Shown here: piece after piece, positions 9,043-18,420 of the stretch
How positions within the stretch are numbered: position 1 is the first letter of the stretch
How the letters are laid out: each line of letters begins with the position of its first letter
NCBI GenBank assembly: GCA_963725415.1
Contig: CAVRZY010000283.1
Span: forward strand, 9,578 to 73,577
Source of the DNA: CAVRZY01 sp963725415
GTDB lineage: Bacteria > Acidobacteriota > Terriglobia > Bryobacterales > Bryobacteraceae
Direction: 5' to 3'
Length of the DNA: 64,000 nt
The notes under the pieces: model-generated
What the model saw: only the letters and a program-made list of their open reading frames with translations
What the model was told of the DNA's origin: nothing
The model's database searches: none
Translations under genes and position numbers: made by a program

Positions 9043-10566
9043 TCAGGTCCAGTAACTTCGATCCAAACTCCGATACTGCACCGCCTCCGCCAGATGCTTC
9101 GCTGACACCGTCTCCGAGCCGCCCAAATCCGCGATCGTGCGCGCCACCTTCAAAATCCGGTCGTGCGCCCGCGCCGACAGCGCCATCTTGCGCACCGCCA
9201 GCTCCAGCGTCCGCTCCCCGGCCTCGTCCAGTCGGCACAGCTTCCGCAGCACCCGGATCGGAATCTGCGCGTTGTAAAACCCCCGCGCCTGCTGAACGGC
9301 CCGCGCCCGCTGGACCCGCTCCCGCATCTCCGCCGAGCACGACGCCCCGTCCTCGCCCGCCCGCATCTCCTTGAACGGCACCGCCGGCACCTCGATGTGC
9401 AGGTCGATGCGGTCCAGCAGCGGCCCCGAGATCTTCCCCAAGTACCGCTGGATGATCGCCGGCGTGCACCGGCACTCCCGCGTCGCGTCCCCGTAATATC
9501 CGCACGGGCACGGATTCATCGCCGCGACCAGCATGAAGCTGGCCGGGAACGACAGCGTCATGTTGGCTCGCGCAATGGTCACCGAACCATCCTCCAGCGG
9601 CTGGCGCAGCAGCTCCAGCACGTTGCGAGGGAACTCCGGGAACTCGTCCAGGAAGAGCACGCCGTGGTGCGCCAGGCTCACCTCGCCCGGCCGCGCGAAG
9701 CCGGTCCCTCCCCCGATCAGCCCGGCATCCGAGATGGTGTGATGCGGCGAGCGGAACGGCCGCTCCGACAGCAAGCCTGCTCCCGGCAGCAGCACCCCCG
9801 CCACGCTGTGCACCTGCGTGGTCTCGATGGCCTCGGGAAAAGTCAGCGGCGGAAGAATCCCCGCCAGCCGCTTGGCCAGCATGGTCTTGCCCGACCCCGG
9901 CGGCCCTATCATGAGCACGTTGTGGCCTCCGGCCGCCGCCACCTCCAGCGCGCGCTTGGCGGTGGTCTGCCCGCGCACGTCCCGAAAATCCGGCGCGGAA
10001 GCCTCGACCTCGCGCGACGATTCCAGCGCCACTCGCACCGGAGCGAACCGCTCCGGCTCCCTCACCAGCGCAACCACTTCCGCCAGGTGCCTCACCCCGT
10101 ACACCTTCACGCCCTCAACCACCGCCGCTTCTGCGGCGTTGTCCCGCGGCACAACCAGGTTGGCGATTCGCTCCCGCCGCGTGCACACCGCGATCGACAG
10201 CGCGCCCCGCACCGGGCGGATCGCTCCGTCCAGCGACAGCTCCCCCACCAGCACGTAGCCGTCCGTCGAGCCCACCGTCCCCATCGCCCCCAAGATCCCC
10301 ACCGCCATCGGAAGATCGAACCCCGCCCCTTCTTTGCGCAGGTTGGCCGGCGCCAGGTTGATCGTCACCGCCTTGTTCGGGTAGCCGAAGCCCGAGTTCA
10401 TCAGCGCCGACTTGATCCGCTCCCGGCTCTCCCGCACCGCCGTGTCCGGCATCCCCACCGTGATGAAGTCCCGCGCGCTCCCCGCCGGGTACATGTCCAC
10501 TTCCACATCGATCAGATGCCCCTCGATGCCGTAGACGGCGGCGCTGCGCGTCCGAAACAACGCCAT
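9043..10566 (-). CDS. comM: YifB/ComM family Mg-chelatase-like AAA+ ATPase
   Basis: Cytoplasmic AAA+ ATPase of 507 residues. Residues 1-180 form the Lon-protease-like N-terminal domain (MALFRTRSAAVYGIEGHLID). Walker A is GPPGSGKT at 221-228 and Walker B VLFLDE at 303-308. The C-terminal Mg-chelatase lid domain includes RAHDRILKVARTIADLGGSE. In naturally competent bacteria ComM is a hexameric helicase promoting branch migration during integration of incoming DNA. Start ATG 10566 gives the canonical family N-terminus; the open frame extends upstream to 10704 only as proline-rich non-homologous sequence. A damaged copy of its 3' third lies at 6160-6500. It is the last gene before an intergenic gap and is convergent with the HicBA region on the same strand. 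Confidence 0.93.
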   Translation of the reverse strand: MALFRTRSAAVYGIEGHLIDVEVDMYPAGSARDFITVGMPDTAVRESRERIKSALMNSGFGYPNKAVTINLAPANLRKEGAGFDLPMAVGILGAMGTVGSTDGYVLVGELSLDGAIRPVRGALSIAVCTRRERIANLVVPRDNAAEAAVVEGVKVYGVRHLAEVVALVREPERFAPVRVALESSREVEASAPDFRDVRGQTTAKRALEVAAAGGHNVLMIGPPGSGKTMLAKRLAGILPPLTFPEAIETTQVHSVAGVLLPGAGLLSERPFRSPHHTISDAGLIGGGTGFARPGEVSLAHHGVLFLDEFPEFPRNVLELLRQPLEDGSVTIARANMTLSFPASFMLVAAMNPCPCGYYGDATRECRCTPAIIQRYLGKISGPLLDRIDLHIEVPAVPFKEMRAGEDGASCSAEMRERVQRARAVQQARGFYNAQIPIRVLRKLCRLDEAGERTLELAVRKMALSARAHDRILKVARTIADLGGSETVSAKHLAEAVQYRSLDRSYWT

Positions 10567-11057
10567 ACGCGGATTCAGTATAGCGGAAGCGGGAATCCGG
10601 CGCTTCGGGTGCGCAATGGGGCTCGGTCGGGGGCAGTTTGGGTTCGTTGGGGACGGGAATGGGTTCGTCCCTGGCGTGTTGAGGCCAGACGGCAGCCGGC
10701 ACAAAGCCGGTATTTCGGGCGATCGGCGTGGATTTGGTCCCCGGGGACCATGAAAAACTTAAATTTGGACGAAGGAAGCCAATGGGGCGCCTGGGGCGCC
10801 AACATCGACGCAAGGCGGTCGATATTAAGGAGTCAGGAGCCAGAATCCCGTTAACAGAATAGCAGAGGGGCGTGAGGTCGGAGGGGCTGGGTGAGGGGGA
10901 ACGTGTTGAAAAGGCAGGGGAAAGATTTAGGGGGGATGCGGTGATTGCTCCCAAGAGTCGCGCTGTCGATGGCAGCCTGGTGGCGGTCGGGAGGCCGCAT
11001 GTGCCACTGTTAAGCCTGGCACTGTTGGAGCGAAATCTGCTAGAAGGGGGGCTTTTC
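10567..11057. other. Divergent intergenic region, no gene seen
   Basis: About 490 bp between the divergent yifB and phosphoesterase genes. Frames here are short and unrecognisable. It contains CTGGGGCGCC-type GC-rich repeats near 10790 but no clear promoter or RNA gene. Confidence 0.35.
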
Positions 11058-12467
11058 ATGCAGAAACACGTCGGGCTGTTCGTAACTCTTGCGCTGCTGG
11101 CCGTCGTTGTGATGTTCGGGCACGGCTGCTGCCGGCATCGCACCAACATCGGCCGCTACGTGGCAAGGCCGAAGGATCCTGGCAGCATTAACGTGGTGGC
11201 GTACGGAGACACGCGCACAGGTTTTTTTGGGCTCGGAGACAATTGCCGCCAGCGCACTCACGCGGCTGTCGTCAAGGCAATTCTGCGGAACAAAGAGTCC
11301 ATTGATGGAGTCATCTTCACTGGCGATGCCGTGGTCAGCAACTTCCCGCTGTGGAGAGACACGTACTGGCGCGACTTCCTCAACGTCACGGAATACTTCG
11401 TCAGACCCCCTGGATACACTGGCACCGGACCCGCGATCCCGTTCTACCCGGCAATCGGGAACCACGAAGCCATGTATGTTACCCAGACCCCGGAAGAACG
11501 GGCCCCATACCGTCGTGCGGAACCTGAGGATCGCGCTCTCGGCGCGCGACTCGCGGGAAAATCGCCTTCCCTCGCCTATGATATGGGCGAAGCCGCTGCG
11601 GCAAAGCCCACGCGAGCGCTCCGGGGCGGCATCGATCACGAGTCTCCTGAGGGACAGAAGTTCCTTTCGCAAGCGGTCGAAAACCTCAGAATGAAGGACA
11701 AGGCTCCTCAAGCGGCGTACGATCTTGGCTATTTCCTGGGTTACCTGCAATACCTCTTTTACAGGATGGCGAAGGAGGACCGGGCAGCGGGAGACGCGGC
11801 CGTGCTCAGCCAAGCCTACCTCCAGCGGCCCGAGTACGATTATCTCAAAGACCTCGTGTGCCCAGACAAGCCTTGCAAGCAGCCCAGGGCGTACTACTCC
11901 AGCGTGCTGGAAGCCCCGGCGGGGGTCAAGGTGAAGTTGATTGCCCTCGCCACCAACTCCCTGGACGATCCGAACCAGATCGAATTCTTCAAGAAGGAAG
12001 TCGGCGGCTTTAACGACGGTCCCATCATCGTCTTCGGCCACCATCCCCCCATAACCGACGAGGCCCTCGAGGCCGCTCCTTACTGGGATAAGGCATCGTG
12101 GCAGCAATACCGGCCCTACATTACTAGCCCGGAAGGCAGGAACATCCGGCTATGGATTTTCGGGCATGTACACAACTACCAGCGTATGAGTGCTCCGGGC
12201 GCCGCGCCGAGCGGAGCGGCTTCTCCAGTCGAGATCGCTTCGCCCGTCATGCTGGTCGCAGGAGGCGGCGGGGCGGCCGACCTCAACGTCGGCCCATCCG
12301 AGTTCCAGTGGTGGCCGCAGGCCTGGCCGAAACCGCTCGCGAAACAATTGTTCAACTACGTCAAGATCCTTGTCACGAACGACAGGATCGAGGTTAACGC
12401 GTTCGGCGCCGCTTGCGGAAACAAACCGTTCGTCCCGATTGACAGCTTTCAAATCAGCTTGAAGTAG
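11058..12467 (+). CDS. Exported calcineurin-like metallophosphoesterase
   Basis: A 469-residue exported hydrolase of the calcineurin-like/purple-acid-phosphatase superfamily. It starts MQKHVGLFVTLALLAVVVMF, a signal or lipoprotein-type leader ending in GHGCC. The metal-binding motifs appear in order: YGDTRTG, FTGDAV, IGNHEAMY, FGHHPP and FGHVHNY; together they ligate the dinuclear metal centre. A long insertion (roughly 150-270) separates GNHE from the two C-terminal histidine motifs. ATG 11058 is preceded by AAGGGGGG at good spacing; an upstream in-frame start at 10872 is unlikely. Likely substrates are phosphomonoesters or diesters outside the cytoplasm; the exact one cannot be told. Confidence 0.85.
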   Translation: MQKHVGLFVTLALLAVVVMFGHGCCRHRTNIGRYVARPKDPGSINVVAYGDTRTGFFGLGDNCRQRTHAAVVKAILRNKESIDGVIFTGDAVVSNFPLWRDTYWRDFLNVTEYFVRPPGYTGTGPAIPFYPAIGNHEAMYVTQTPEERAPYRRAEPEDRALGARLAGKSPSLAYDMGEAAAAKPTRALRGGIDHESPEGQKFLSQAVENLRMKDKAPQAAYDLGYFLGYLQYLFYRMAKEDRAAGDAAVLSQAYLQRPEYDYLKDLVCPDKPCKQPRAYYSSVLEAPAGVKVKLIALATNSLDDPNQIEFFKKEVGGFNDGPIIVFGHHPPITDEALEAAPYWDKASWQQYRPYITSPEGRNIRLWIFGHVHNYQRMSAPGAAPSGAASPVEIASPVMLVAGGGGAADLNVGPSEFQWWPQAWPKPLAKQLFNYVKILVTNDRIEVNAFGAACGNKPFVPIDSFQISLK

Positions 12468-12476
12468 CGCATCACA

Positions 12477-12510
12477 GAGGCTGCCGCTCTACGCCCGCCC
12501 GCGCAGCCTC
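12477..12510 (+). terminator. Hairpin after the phosphoesterase gene
   Basis: Perfect 8-bp stem GAGGCTGC / GCAGCCTC with an 18-base loop, followed by CGTTTG. It starts nine bases after the stop codon. The T-run is poor, so it is a plausible but weak intrinsic terminator. Confidence 0.4.
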
Positions 12511-12672
12511 CGTTTGTAATTGCGACAAATCCCCTGAGGTGGACACGGTCAAGGATCAGAGTCCGGGTGGCTGAGGCCGGCGAGTACCGGCTGGAAGTTC
12601 AGCGCCGGGGAGAGCGCAGGACGATTTCCTTGAGCTTTGGCAGAGGCACCTGGAACTACTTACTATAGAGAG

Positions 12673-14523
12673 ATGGTGGCGCGCTTTCTGCTGGCGGCAT
12701 TTGCGCTGGCCCTCCCGCTGCTGGCGCAGACGCCCTGCCCGCCCACGCCCGCCTACTCGCCCTGCGACCTGGTCTTCGAACTCACGGAGCAGGAGGCGGC
12801 GGCGCATCCCAATCCGTACCTCAGCGTCGAGCTGGAAGCCGAGTTTCGCTCGCCGCGGTTCCGCACCTTCCGCATGCCCGGATTCTGGGACGGCGGGCGG
12901 CGCCTGGTGATCCGTTTTGCGCCCACCGATCCGGGCGACTGGATTTTCCGCGTCACCAGCAACATCCCGCGCTTCCATGAGAAAGAGGGCCGCCTCACGG
13001 CCACCGAGTCCGGATCGCCGGGCTTCCTGAAGCCCGCCAACGTCCATCACTGGGCCTACGTGGATGACATCAGAAAAACTCCTCACCTCTGGATGGGCGA
13101 CACGCTCTACAGTTTCCCCCTCGTGCCGCGTCCGCTATTCGAGCAAATCATCGACGCGCGCGCCCGGCAGAAGTTCAATCATCTGCGCGGCGTGCTCCTC
13201 TCCCGGGTCGATGAACCCGCCAAATCGTTTCCCACGCCGGACCAGCCCAACCCCGACCATTTCCGCGAAGTGGATCAGCGCATCCTGTACATGAACCGCA
13301 AGGGCATCATCGCCGACCTGGTGCTGGCCAATGATGAGAACCACCTGGCCAAATGGTTCCCCACCTGGCAGCAACGCGAGCGATACATCCGCTACCTGGT
13401 GGCCCGCTATTCGGCCATGCACATCACCTGGCAGGGCGTGCAGGAGTTCGAGGAGTACGAAAACGGGCGCGCGCTTCTGAAGGAGATCGGCCTGCTGCTG
13501 AAGAAGCTCGATCCCTACGATCAGCCGCGCTCCACGCACACCGTAGCGACCTCCGCACCGCTGCTCGGCGACGGCTGGATGGATTACGTGGTCTACCAGT
13601 CCTCGGCCGACCCGCTTGGCGCTATCGAGCATCAGCTTTACCCGGCGCCGTTCGTGAACGCCGAGTTTGCCTACGAGGACAGCGGCGCCGGCCGCACGCA
13701 TCCCCACCACGTGGACACGGATACCTTCCGCCACCGGCTGTGGAACGCCGCCATGAACGGGCAGTATCCGACCTTCGGAAACACCGGGACCTACGGGGGG
13801 CGCAAACTCGAGGTTGACGCGAAGTACCTGGACTCGCCCGGCGCGCGCCAGATGAGCGTCTGGTTCGATTTCTTCTCGCGCACCCGGCACTGGGAACTGG
13901 AGCCCTTCTTCGACGTCGATGGCGGCCGCGCCCTGGCCCTGGAGGGCGTCGAGTACATCATCTACATCGAGAAGCCTGGCCCGGTCGAGGTGCTGGTCGA
14001 GAAACACGGCTACGACCTGGCCTGGTTCAACCCCATCACGGGGGAGTACCTGAGGCAGAAGAAAGGTTTCAAAGGGGAGCGGTTCTCCGGCGAGCCGCCC
14101 GACAAAAACCACGACTGGGTGCTGCACATCTCGCGCGAAGGCCACAAGGAGTCCATGCTGCGGTCTTACAAGTTCGAATCGGGGCCCATCCTGATGCAGG
14201 AGCTCGAACAGAGCCCGCAGAAGACTCCCTTCCAAATCGTCGAACCCGCGCAGGATACTCTGTCCGTCTCAAAAGCCGCCACGTATTCGGCGAAGGTGAC
14301 GCGGGACACGCGCGCCACGCACTCGATGATGTGGTTGTGGACCGCGGAGGCCCCAGTTGACGGACAGGGCTACCGGGTGCTGGGCGTGGGCCCGCAGGGC
14401 ACCTTCACCATCCCGCGCCGCCTCGCCGCCAACTACCCGGCCGTGCTGGATGTGCGCCTGTTCGGAATGAACGCCAACGGAAAGCTGTACGCGCTGGACA
14501 AGATCTTCAAACTCACCGAATGA
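12673..14523 (+). CDS. Secreted DUF5060/DUF4038 apiosidase-like glycoside hydrolase
   Basis: Secreted protein of 616 residues with signal peptide MVARFLLAAFALALPLLAQ. The N-terminal beta domain (about 30-115) has LEAEFRSPRFRTFRMPGFWD and FAPTDPGDWIFRVTSN, typical of DUF5060. The following TIM-barrel-like region (about 125-460, beginning HHWAYVDDIRKTPHLWMGDT) matches DUF4038, which includes apiosidases and related plant-glycan hydrolases. A beta-rich C-terminal part follows. The role is inferred as exo-acting sugar release from plant polysaccharide. ATG 12673 is preceded by AGAGAG and begins a good leader; an earlier ATG at 12637 would bury it. The TGA overlaps the tsaB start, so tsaB is co-transcribed. 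Confidence 0.85.
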   Translation: MVARFLLAAFALALPLLAQTPCPPTPAYSPCDLVFELTEQEAAAHPNPYLSVELEAEFRSPRFRTFRMPGFWDGGRRLVIRFAPTDPGDWIFRVTSNIPRFHEKEGRLTATESGSPGFLKPANVHHWAYVDDIRKTPHLWMGDTLYSFPLVPRPLFEQIIDARARQKFNHLRGVLLSRVDEPAKSFPTPDQPNPDHFREVDQRILYMNRKGIIADLVLANDENHLAKWFPTWQQRERYIRYLVARYSAMHITWQGVQEFEEYENGRALLKEIGLLLKKLDPYDQPRSTHTVATSAPLLGDGWMDYVVYQSSADPLGAIEHQLYPAPFVNAEFAYEDSGAGRTHPHHVDTDTFRHRLWNAAMNGQYPTFGNTGTYGGRKLEVDAKYLDSPGARQMSVWFDFFSRTRHWELEPFFDVDGGRALALEGVEYIIYIEKPGPVEVLVEKHGYDLAWFNPITGEYLRQKKGFKGERFSGEPPDKNHDWVLHISREGHKESMLRSYKFESGPILMQELEQSPQKTPFQIVEPAQDTLSVSKAATYSAKVTRDTRATHSMMWLWTAEAPVDGQGYRVLGVGPQGTFTIPRRLAANYPAVLDVRLFGMNANGKLYALDKIFKLTE

Positions 14524-15194
14524 TGGCCCGAATCCTCGCCCTCGATACGACCACGGAATTCGGCAGCCTGGCGCTGCTGGCTGGCGATGGTGTGGTCGAT
14601 GAACTACTGCTGCACTCCAGCGAAGGTTTCGGCCACGTCCTTTACGAACACCTGGCCCGGTTGCTCGAACGGAATGCCTGGGAGCTGAGAGAGGTAGACT
14701 GTTTCGCCGCGGCCGCTGGGCCGGGTTCCTTCACCGGGGTGCGGGTGGGACTGGCCGCCGTCAAGGGCCTGGCGGAAGCGACGGGGAAGCCCGTGGTAGC
14801 CGTATCCAACCTGGCGGCCATCGCCTCCTTTGGCGTGGGGCCCCGGCGCGCCACCCTATTGGACGCGCGCCGTGGCGAGATCTACGGCGCGGTGTACAAT
14901 GCAGCACTGGAGATCGTCTCGCCCGAAATCGTCACCAAATTTTCTCACTGGCTGGAGATCCTGCCGCAAGGGCAACTCGAATTCCTCTCGACCGACTTTG
15001 CGCCCTTCCGGGCCGCGCTGATCGGCACACGTTTCGAGGGCCTGCCGGTGCGCGAAGTCCCGCGCGCCCTGGCGGCAGCCATCGGCAGGATCGCCGCAGC
15101 GCAATTCGCGGCCGGCCTCGCGCGTGATCCTGCCGAGATCGACGCCAACTACGTCCGCCGCTCCGACGCCGAGCTCTTCTGGAAAGACAACTGA
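14520..15194 (+). CDS. tsaB: tRNA threonylcarbamoyladenosine biosynthesis protein TsaB
   Basis: Protein of 224 residues of the ASKHA fold that dimerises with TsaD and works with TsaE to make t6A at position 37 of ANN-decoding tRNAs. It opens MARILALDTTTEFGSLALLA, and contains AAAAGPGSFTGVRVGLAAVK, the diagnostic G-P-G-S-[FY]-T-G-[VIL]-R segment, plus LLDARRGEIYGAVY. Two adjacent ATGs (14520 and 14523) overlap the preceding stop codon. The coupling to a secreted glycosidase gene is odd functionally but common for housekeeping genes caught in mixed operons. Confidence 0.93.
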   Translation: MMARILALDTTTEFGSLALLAGDGVVDELLLHSSEGFGHVLYEHLARLLERNAWELREVDCFAAAAGPGSFTGVRVGLAAVKGLAEATGKPVVAVSNLAAIASFGVGPRRATLLDARRGEIYGAVYNAALEIVSPEIVTKFSHWLEILPQGQLEFLSTDFAPFRAALIGTRFEGLPVREVPRALAAAIGRIAAAQFAAGLARDPAEIDANYVRRSDAELFWKDN

Positions 15195-15197
15195 GCC

Positions 15198-15665
15198 TTA
15201 CGGCGTATCCACCTTCACGATCACATAGGTGAACTGCTTGCCCGGTTCGACCAGCACCTGGTGCGGGGTCTTGGCCGGAATGTTCACGATGTCGCCGGGG
15301 CCCAGCTTAGTCTTTTGTCCGCCCTGGATGGACGGTCCCCGGATCTCGCCCGGCGCCGTGGTCTTTCCTCCCACCACCTGGCCGCCCGCTACCAAGCTTG
15401 CCTCTCCGCTCTGCACGATGAAGATGTCCGTCTGCGTCTCGTGCAATTCGGCCTCCCCGTCGCCTTCCCTATGAACTACCGCGAAGGAGTGGTTGCCGAA
15501 CCTCCCGAGCTGCGCGGAGGCGAACTTCTGAGCATTGATCTTGGGCGACAGCTTGGCGCCGAAACCCTTCAATTCCGCAGCCGGCCAGCGCACATGCCCG
15601 GGCGGCTCGACGCCCATGCTGGGAAGCCCAGCCAGCGCAAACAAAACGATCAAGGTTTGTTTCAT
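15198..15665 (-). CDS. Exported cupin-domain protein
   Basis: A 155-residue exported protein: signal peptide MKQTLIVLFALAGLPSMG followed by one cupin beta-barrel. The first cupin motif includes HETQTDIFIVQSGEASLVAG and the second GPGDIVNIPAKTPHQVLVEP; the histidines would bind metal. Single-domain cupins of this kind are often annotated as sugar- or polyketide-related; no catalytic role can be fixed. ATG 15665 has AGGAGA upstream. The gene follows the DUF2961 gene on the same strand by 17 bp, so the two are probably one transcript. Confidence 0.85.
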   Translation of the reverse strand: MKQTLIVLFALAGLPSMGVEPPGHVRWPAAELKGFGAKLSPKINAQKFASAQLGRFGNHSFAVVHREGDGEAELHETQTDIFIVQSGEASLVAGGQVVGGKTTAPGEIRGPSIQGGQKTKLGPGDIVNIPAKTPHQVLVEPGKQFTYVIVKVDTP

Positions 15666-15682
15666 CACGATTCTCCTGGAAG

Positions 15683-16815
15683 CTATGCCAGCTTGACCTT
15701 GGGGATGCGTTCCTGAACCGGCGGCAGGGACGGGAATTCGGTGTACGGCTCGCTCTGGTACCAGTAGCCCACCGAGAAAAAGTTGTCGCCCCGATCGTTG
15801 GCGTGGCCGTGCTCCATGGTGTGCTTCAGATAACGCGTGAAGGTGACGGGGTTGTCGCCGTGCCAGCGATAGCAGCAGTAACGCCCGCCCGTCCGCTCCG
15901 CCATGATGATGATGGGCGCGCCGTAGTAATGGTGCGCGAAGGGCGTGGCCCCGTCCCGCCCCCAAAATTCCAACTGCCCAAAAAGTAATCCTCCGAACCG
16001 GTGCCGATGATCACGGGCTTGCTCTCGTCGTCCACGAAAATCATGTCGTCGCCTTCGCCCATCCAGCCATCGGCATTGATCAGCACGCCCAGGGTGACCC
16101 CCATCAGGTGCCCCCGCCCCCGCGTCTCCAGGTACACGTAGTTGTCCTTGCCGTCCGGATTCAGTTTCGATCCGGTATTCGCCACGCACGGCGAGCATTG
16201 CCGGTATTGCGCATGGAAATACAGCACGTCCTCTGGAAGCGACGGCGCCAGCAGGTAGTCGATGTTGGAGTAGAACGCGCCTACGTCCCGCTCGCCCTCG
16301 TTGGTGACGGTCCAACGCGCGGACTTGCGGAAGGGCATGGCGAAATAGCAGTTCAACGAGCGCCCAGGCGAACAAGCCAGATAGGCCGATTGATAGACCT
16401 GGTATTCGCCCAGGTTCAGCCCGAAGAAATCGCCCACCGGAGCCTCCACGCTGGGCTTCGGGTTGCCGTCCCAGTAGCCCCGCAAAACCAGTTCCTTCAA
16501 GTGGTTCCGGCTCTGCGCGGAAATTGTAAACCAGATGTGCGAGATCACTCCGGGCCCCTCCGAGTTGAACAGCAACTGTGTTGCGCCCGGCTTGATCTGC
16601 CACCGGTCGGCGTTCCCGCCGGTGCGATCGTGGCTGGACTGCTTCAGTGACTTGTAGTCCTGAGCGCGGGCGTAGTCCGGCAGCAGACTGAACCTGCCGC
16701 CGGCGCGCGTCTGGGCCTGAGCGGCCGCCGGCGCGGCGGCCGATACCCCCGCTAACGCCATGATTCGCTGTAAGAAACCACGACGCCCCGCTGGGCTGCC
16801 TGCATTCCTCATCAT
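15683..16815 (-). pseudogene. DUF2961 (GH172-type) secreted protein, frameshifted
   Basis: Tat-exported protein of the DUF2961 family, which includes GH172 difructose-anhydride and arabinofuranosidase-type enzymes. ATG 16815 follows AAGGAG at 8 bp. The leader MMRNAGSPAGRRGFLQRIMA has a twin arginine and ends in AQAQ. The first frame runs through SEGPGVISHIWFTISAQSRN and IIGTGSEDYFLGSWNFGG, then breaks near 15975. The rest continues in another frame as RDGATPFAHHYYGAPIIIMA and ends KVKLA at 15683. Adding one G to a run of five G's restores the frame, giving about 377 residues. A homopolymer error is as likely as a real mutation. Confidence 0.8.
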
Positions 16816-17145
16816 AGGTATCTCCTTGGTCAAGATGTGCACCACTCCGAGAGGGGGATTATACCGAACCTGCGCCCCCGGCGGCAGGGTCCGGGCGGAC
16901 CCGGCTGGTCCCCGAGCAAGGAATCACCAGTTCGAGGGCCGAGGAACTGGTACGCATGGGTCGGCCGCCCGCAGCGGGTAGGTCGCCGTGACCGTGGCCT
17001 GGTACTACCCTGAGCTGCTCGCTGCTGGCGCTCGGGGTCGCTGAAAACCACGTGGCCAGCCACAAGATCCCTGCTTTCTCACGAATAGCAGAGCGCTCTA
17101 GGCCGGATTAAGCAGAATCTCAGCGCTTTTTCATGGTGACGGGGA

Positions 17146-17175
17146 TTGACTTAGTACTAATAGCCGTTCTAGAAT
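17146..17175 (+). promoter_or_regulatory. Candidate sigma-70 promoter of the response regulator
   Basis: TTGACT (17146-17151) and TAGAAT (17170-17175) with an 18-bp spacer, about 28 bp upstream of the response regulator ATG. The rest of the 16816-17145 intergenic stretch shows no gene. Confidence 0.55.
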
Positions 17176-17202
17176 CTTAGGTTGTGGTTTGGAGTGTCCG
17201 AG

Positions 17203-17940
17203 ATGACTGAACAAGATACAGCGGTCCAGCACGAAGGCGCCCGACCCAGTACCAACCTACAGACCACGGCCGCCATTCGCATCCTCATCGCTGACGACCA
17301 TCCCATTTTCCGCGACGGTCTCCGCAGATTGCTCAGCCTGGAGCAGGACTTCGAGGTGGTGGGCGAGGCCGGGGAGGGCAACCAGACTCTCGATTTGGTC
17401 CAGCAGATCAACCCCGATATCCTGCTGCTGGATCTGCGCATGCCGGGCCGCGACGGCTTCTCGGTCCTGCAACACTTGAAGTACTCGGGCAATAAGACCA
17501 GAGTCATTGTGCTGACCGCCTCAGAAGACAAGAACGAGTTCGTGCAGGCCATGAAATTCGGCTGCGCGGGCATCGTTCTGAAGCAGACTGCCACTGACCT
17601 GCTCTACAAGAGCATTCGTAAGGTCCATGCCGGGGAAATCTGGCTGGATTCACACACCACCGCGGCCGTCATGCGGCAGTTTGCGTCACCCTCCAAGGGC
17701 GTCCCCGGACCGGACCGCAATGCCCGGGAACGCAGCCCTTTGAGCCAGCGGGAGCGGGAGATCGTGAGCCTGGTGGCCCAGGGCTTCAAGAACAAGGAGA
17801 TCGCGGAAAAGATCTTCATCAGCGAGCAGACGGTCAAGAACCACCTCCACAACATCTTCGACAAACTGGGGGTCTCAGACCGCCTGGAGCTGGCCCTCTA
17901 CGCCATCCACAAAGGGCTCCACACCGAGATCGAAGACTGA
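17203..17940 (+). CDS. NarL/FixJ-family response regulator
   Basis: Two-domain transcription factor of 245 residues. The receiver domain begins IRILIADDHPIFRDGLRRLL; the phospho-accepting aspartate is D77 in PDILLLDLRMPGRDG, with T/K partners in VIVLTASEDKN and GIVLKQTATDLL. The C-terminal LuxR-type helix-turn-helix is LSQREREIVSLVAQGFKNKE followed by FISEQTVKNHLHNIFDKLGV. An extended N-terminus of about 20 polar residues precedes the receiver. ATG 17203 has GGAG at 9 bp. No histidine kinase gene is adjacent, so it is an orphan regulator in this window. Confidence 0.92.
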   Translation: MTEQDTAVQHEGARPSTNLQTTAAIRILIADDHPIFRDGLRRLLSLEQDFEVVGEAGEGNQTLDLVQQINPDILLLDLRMPGRDGFSVLQHLKYSGNKTRVIVLTASEDKNEFVQAMKFGCAGIVLKQTATDLLYKSIRKVHAGEIWLDSHTTAAVMRQFASPSKGVPGPDRNARERSPLSQREREIVSLVAQGFKNKEIAEKIFISEQTVKNHLHNIFDKLGVSDRLELALYAIHKGLHTEIED

Positions 17941-18064
17941 CCATCGGACCTTTGCGGCCTGGGCGTCCCTTTGCGTCTTTGCGCGAAATTTTCTTGCTTT
18001 GCGCGAAATGGTTGCATTCCCTGGCGATTCGGACTAGCATTTGGATTTGGGAGGCTGCCATCAG

Positions 18065-18412
18065 ATGAGAACGTCCTATATTGTGCTGATCTTGCTCGCT
18101 GCCCTCATCGTCCCACTGTCTCTCTATGGGCAGGCAGCAATGCCGCGCATGACGACGGTCGAGCCCGCCACCGGCAAAGTCGGAGATCAACTCACCGTAA
18201 CCGGAGAGAACCTCGACAAGCCCAACGTCGCGAAGCTGTATCTGACCGACGGCAAGAACGACATCGAGGTGGCCATGATCGAGCAAGCAGCCACTACGAT
18301 TAAGTTTAAGATTCCCGCGTCGGCGAAACCCGGCCGGCTTGCCCTGATGATCCTCACCAGGGGAAAAGAGCCCAAGCTGATCGAACAGCCCGTCAAAGTG
18401 ACCATCGAGTAG
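18065..18412 (+). CDS. Small secreted IPT/TIG-domain protein
   Basis: A 115-residue secreted protein. Residues 1-23 form a signal peptide (MRTSYIVLILLAALIVPLSL then YGQ). The remainder is a single Ig-like IPT/TIG domain: VEPATGKVGDQLTVTGENLD, then VAKLYLTDGKNDIEVAMIE and IKFKIPASAKPGRLALMI. Such domains occur in cell-surface proteins as binding or spacer modules; a stand-alone copy has no evident catalytic role. ATG 18065 follows GGGAGG. The upstream gap contains two copies of TTTGCGCGAAAT about 20 bp apart. Confidence 0.8.
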   Translation: MRTSYIVLILLAALIVPLSLYGQAAMPRMTTVEPATGKVGDQLTVTGENLDKPNVAKLYLTDGKNDIEVAMIEQAATTIKFKIPASAKPGRLALMILTRGKEPKLIEQPVKVTIE

Positions 18413-18420
18413 CGCCGGGT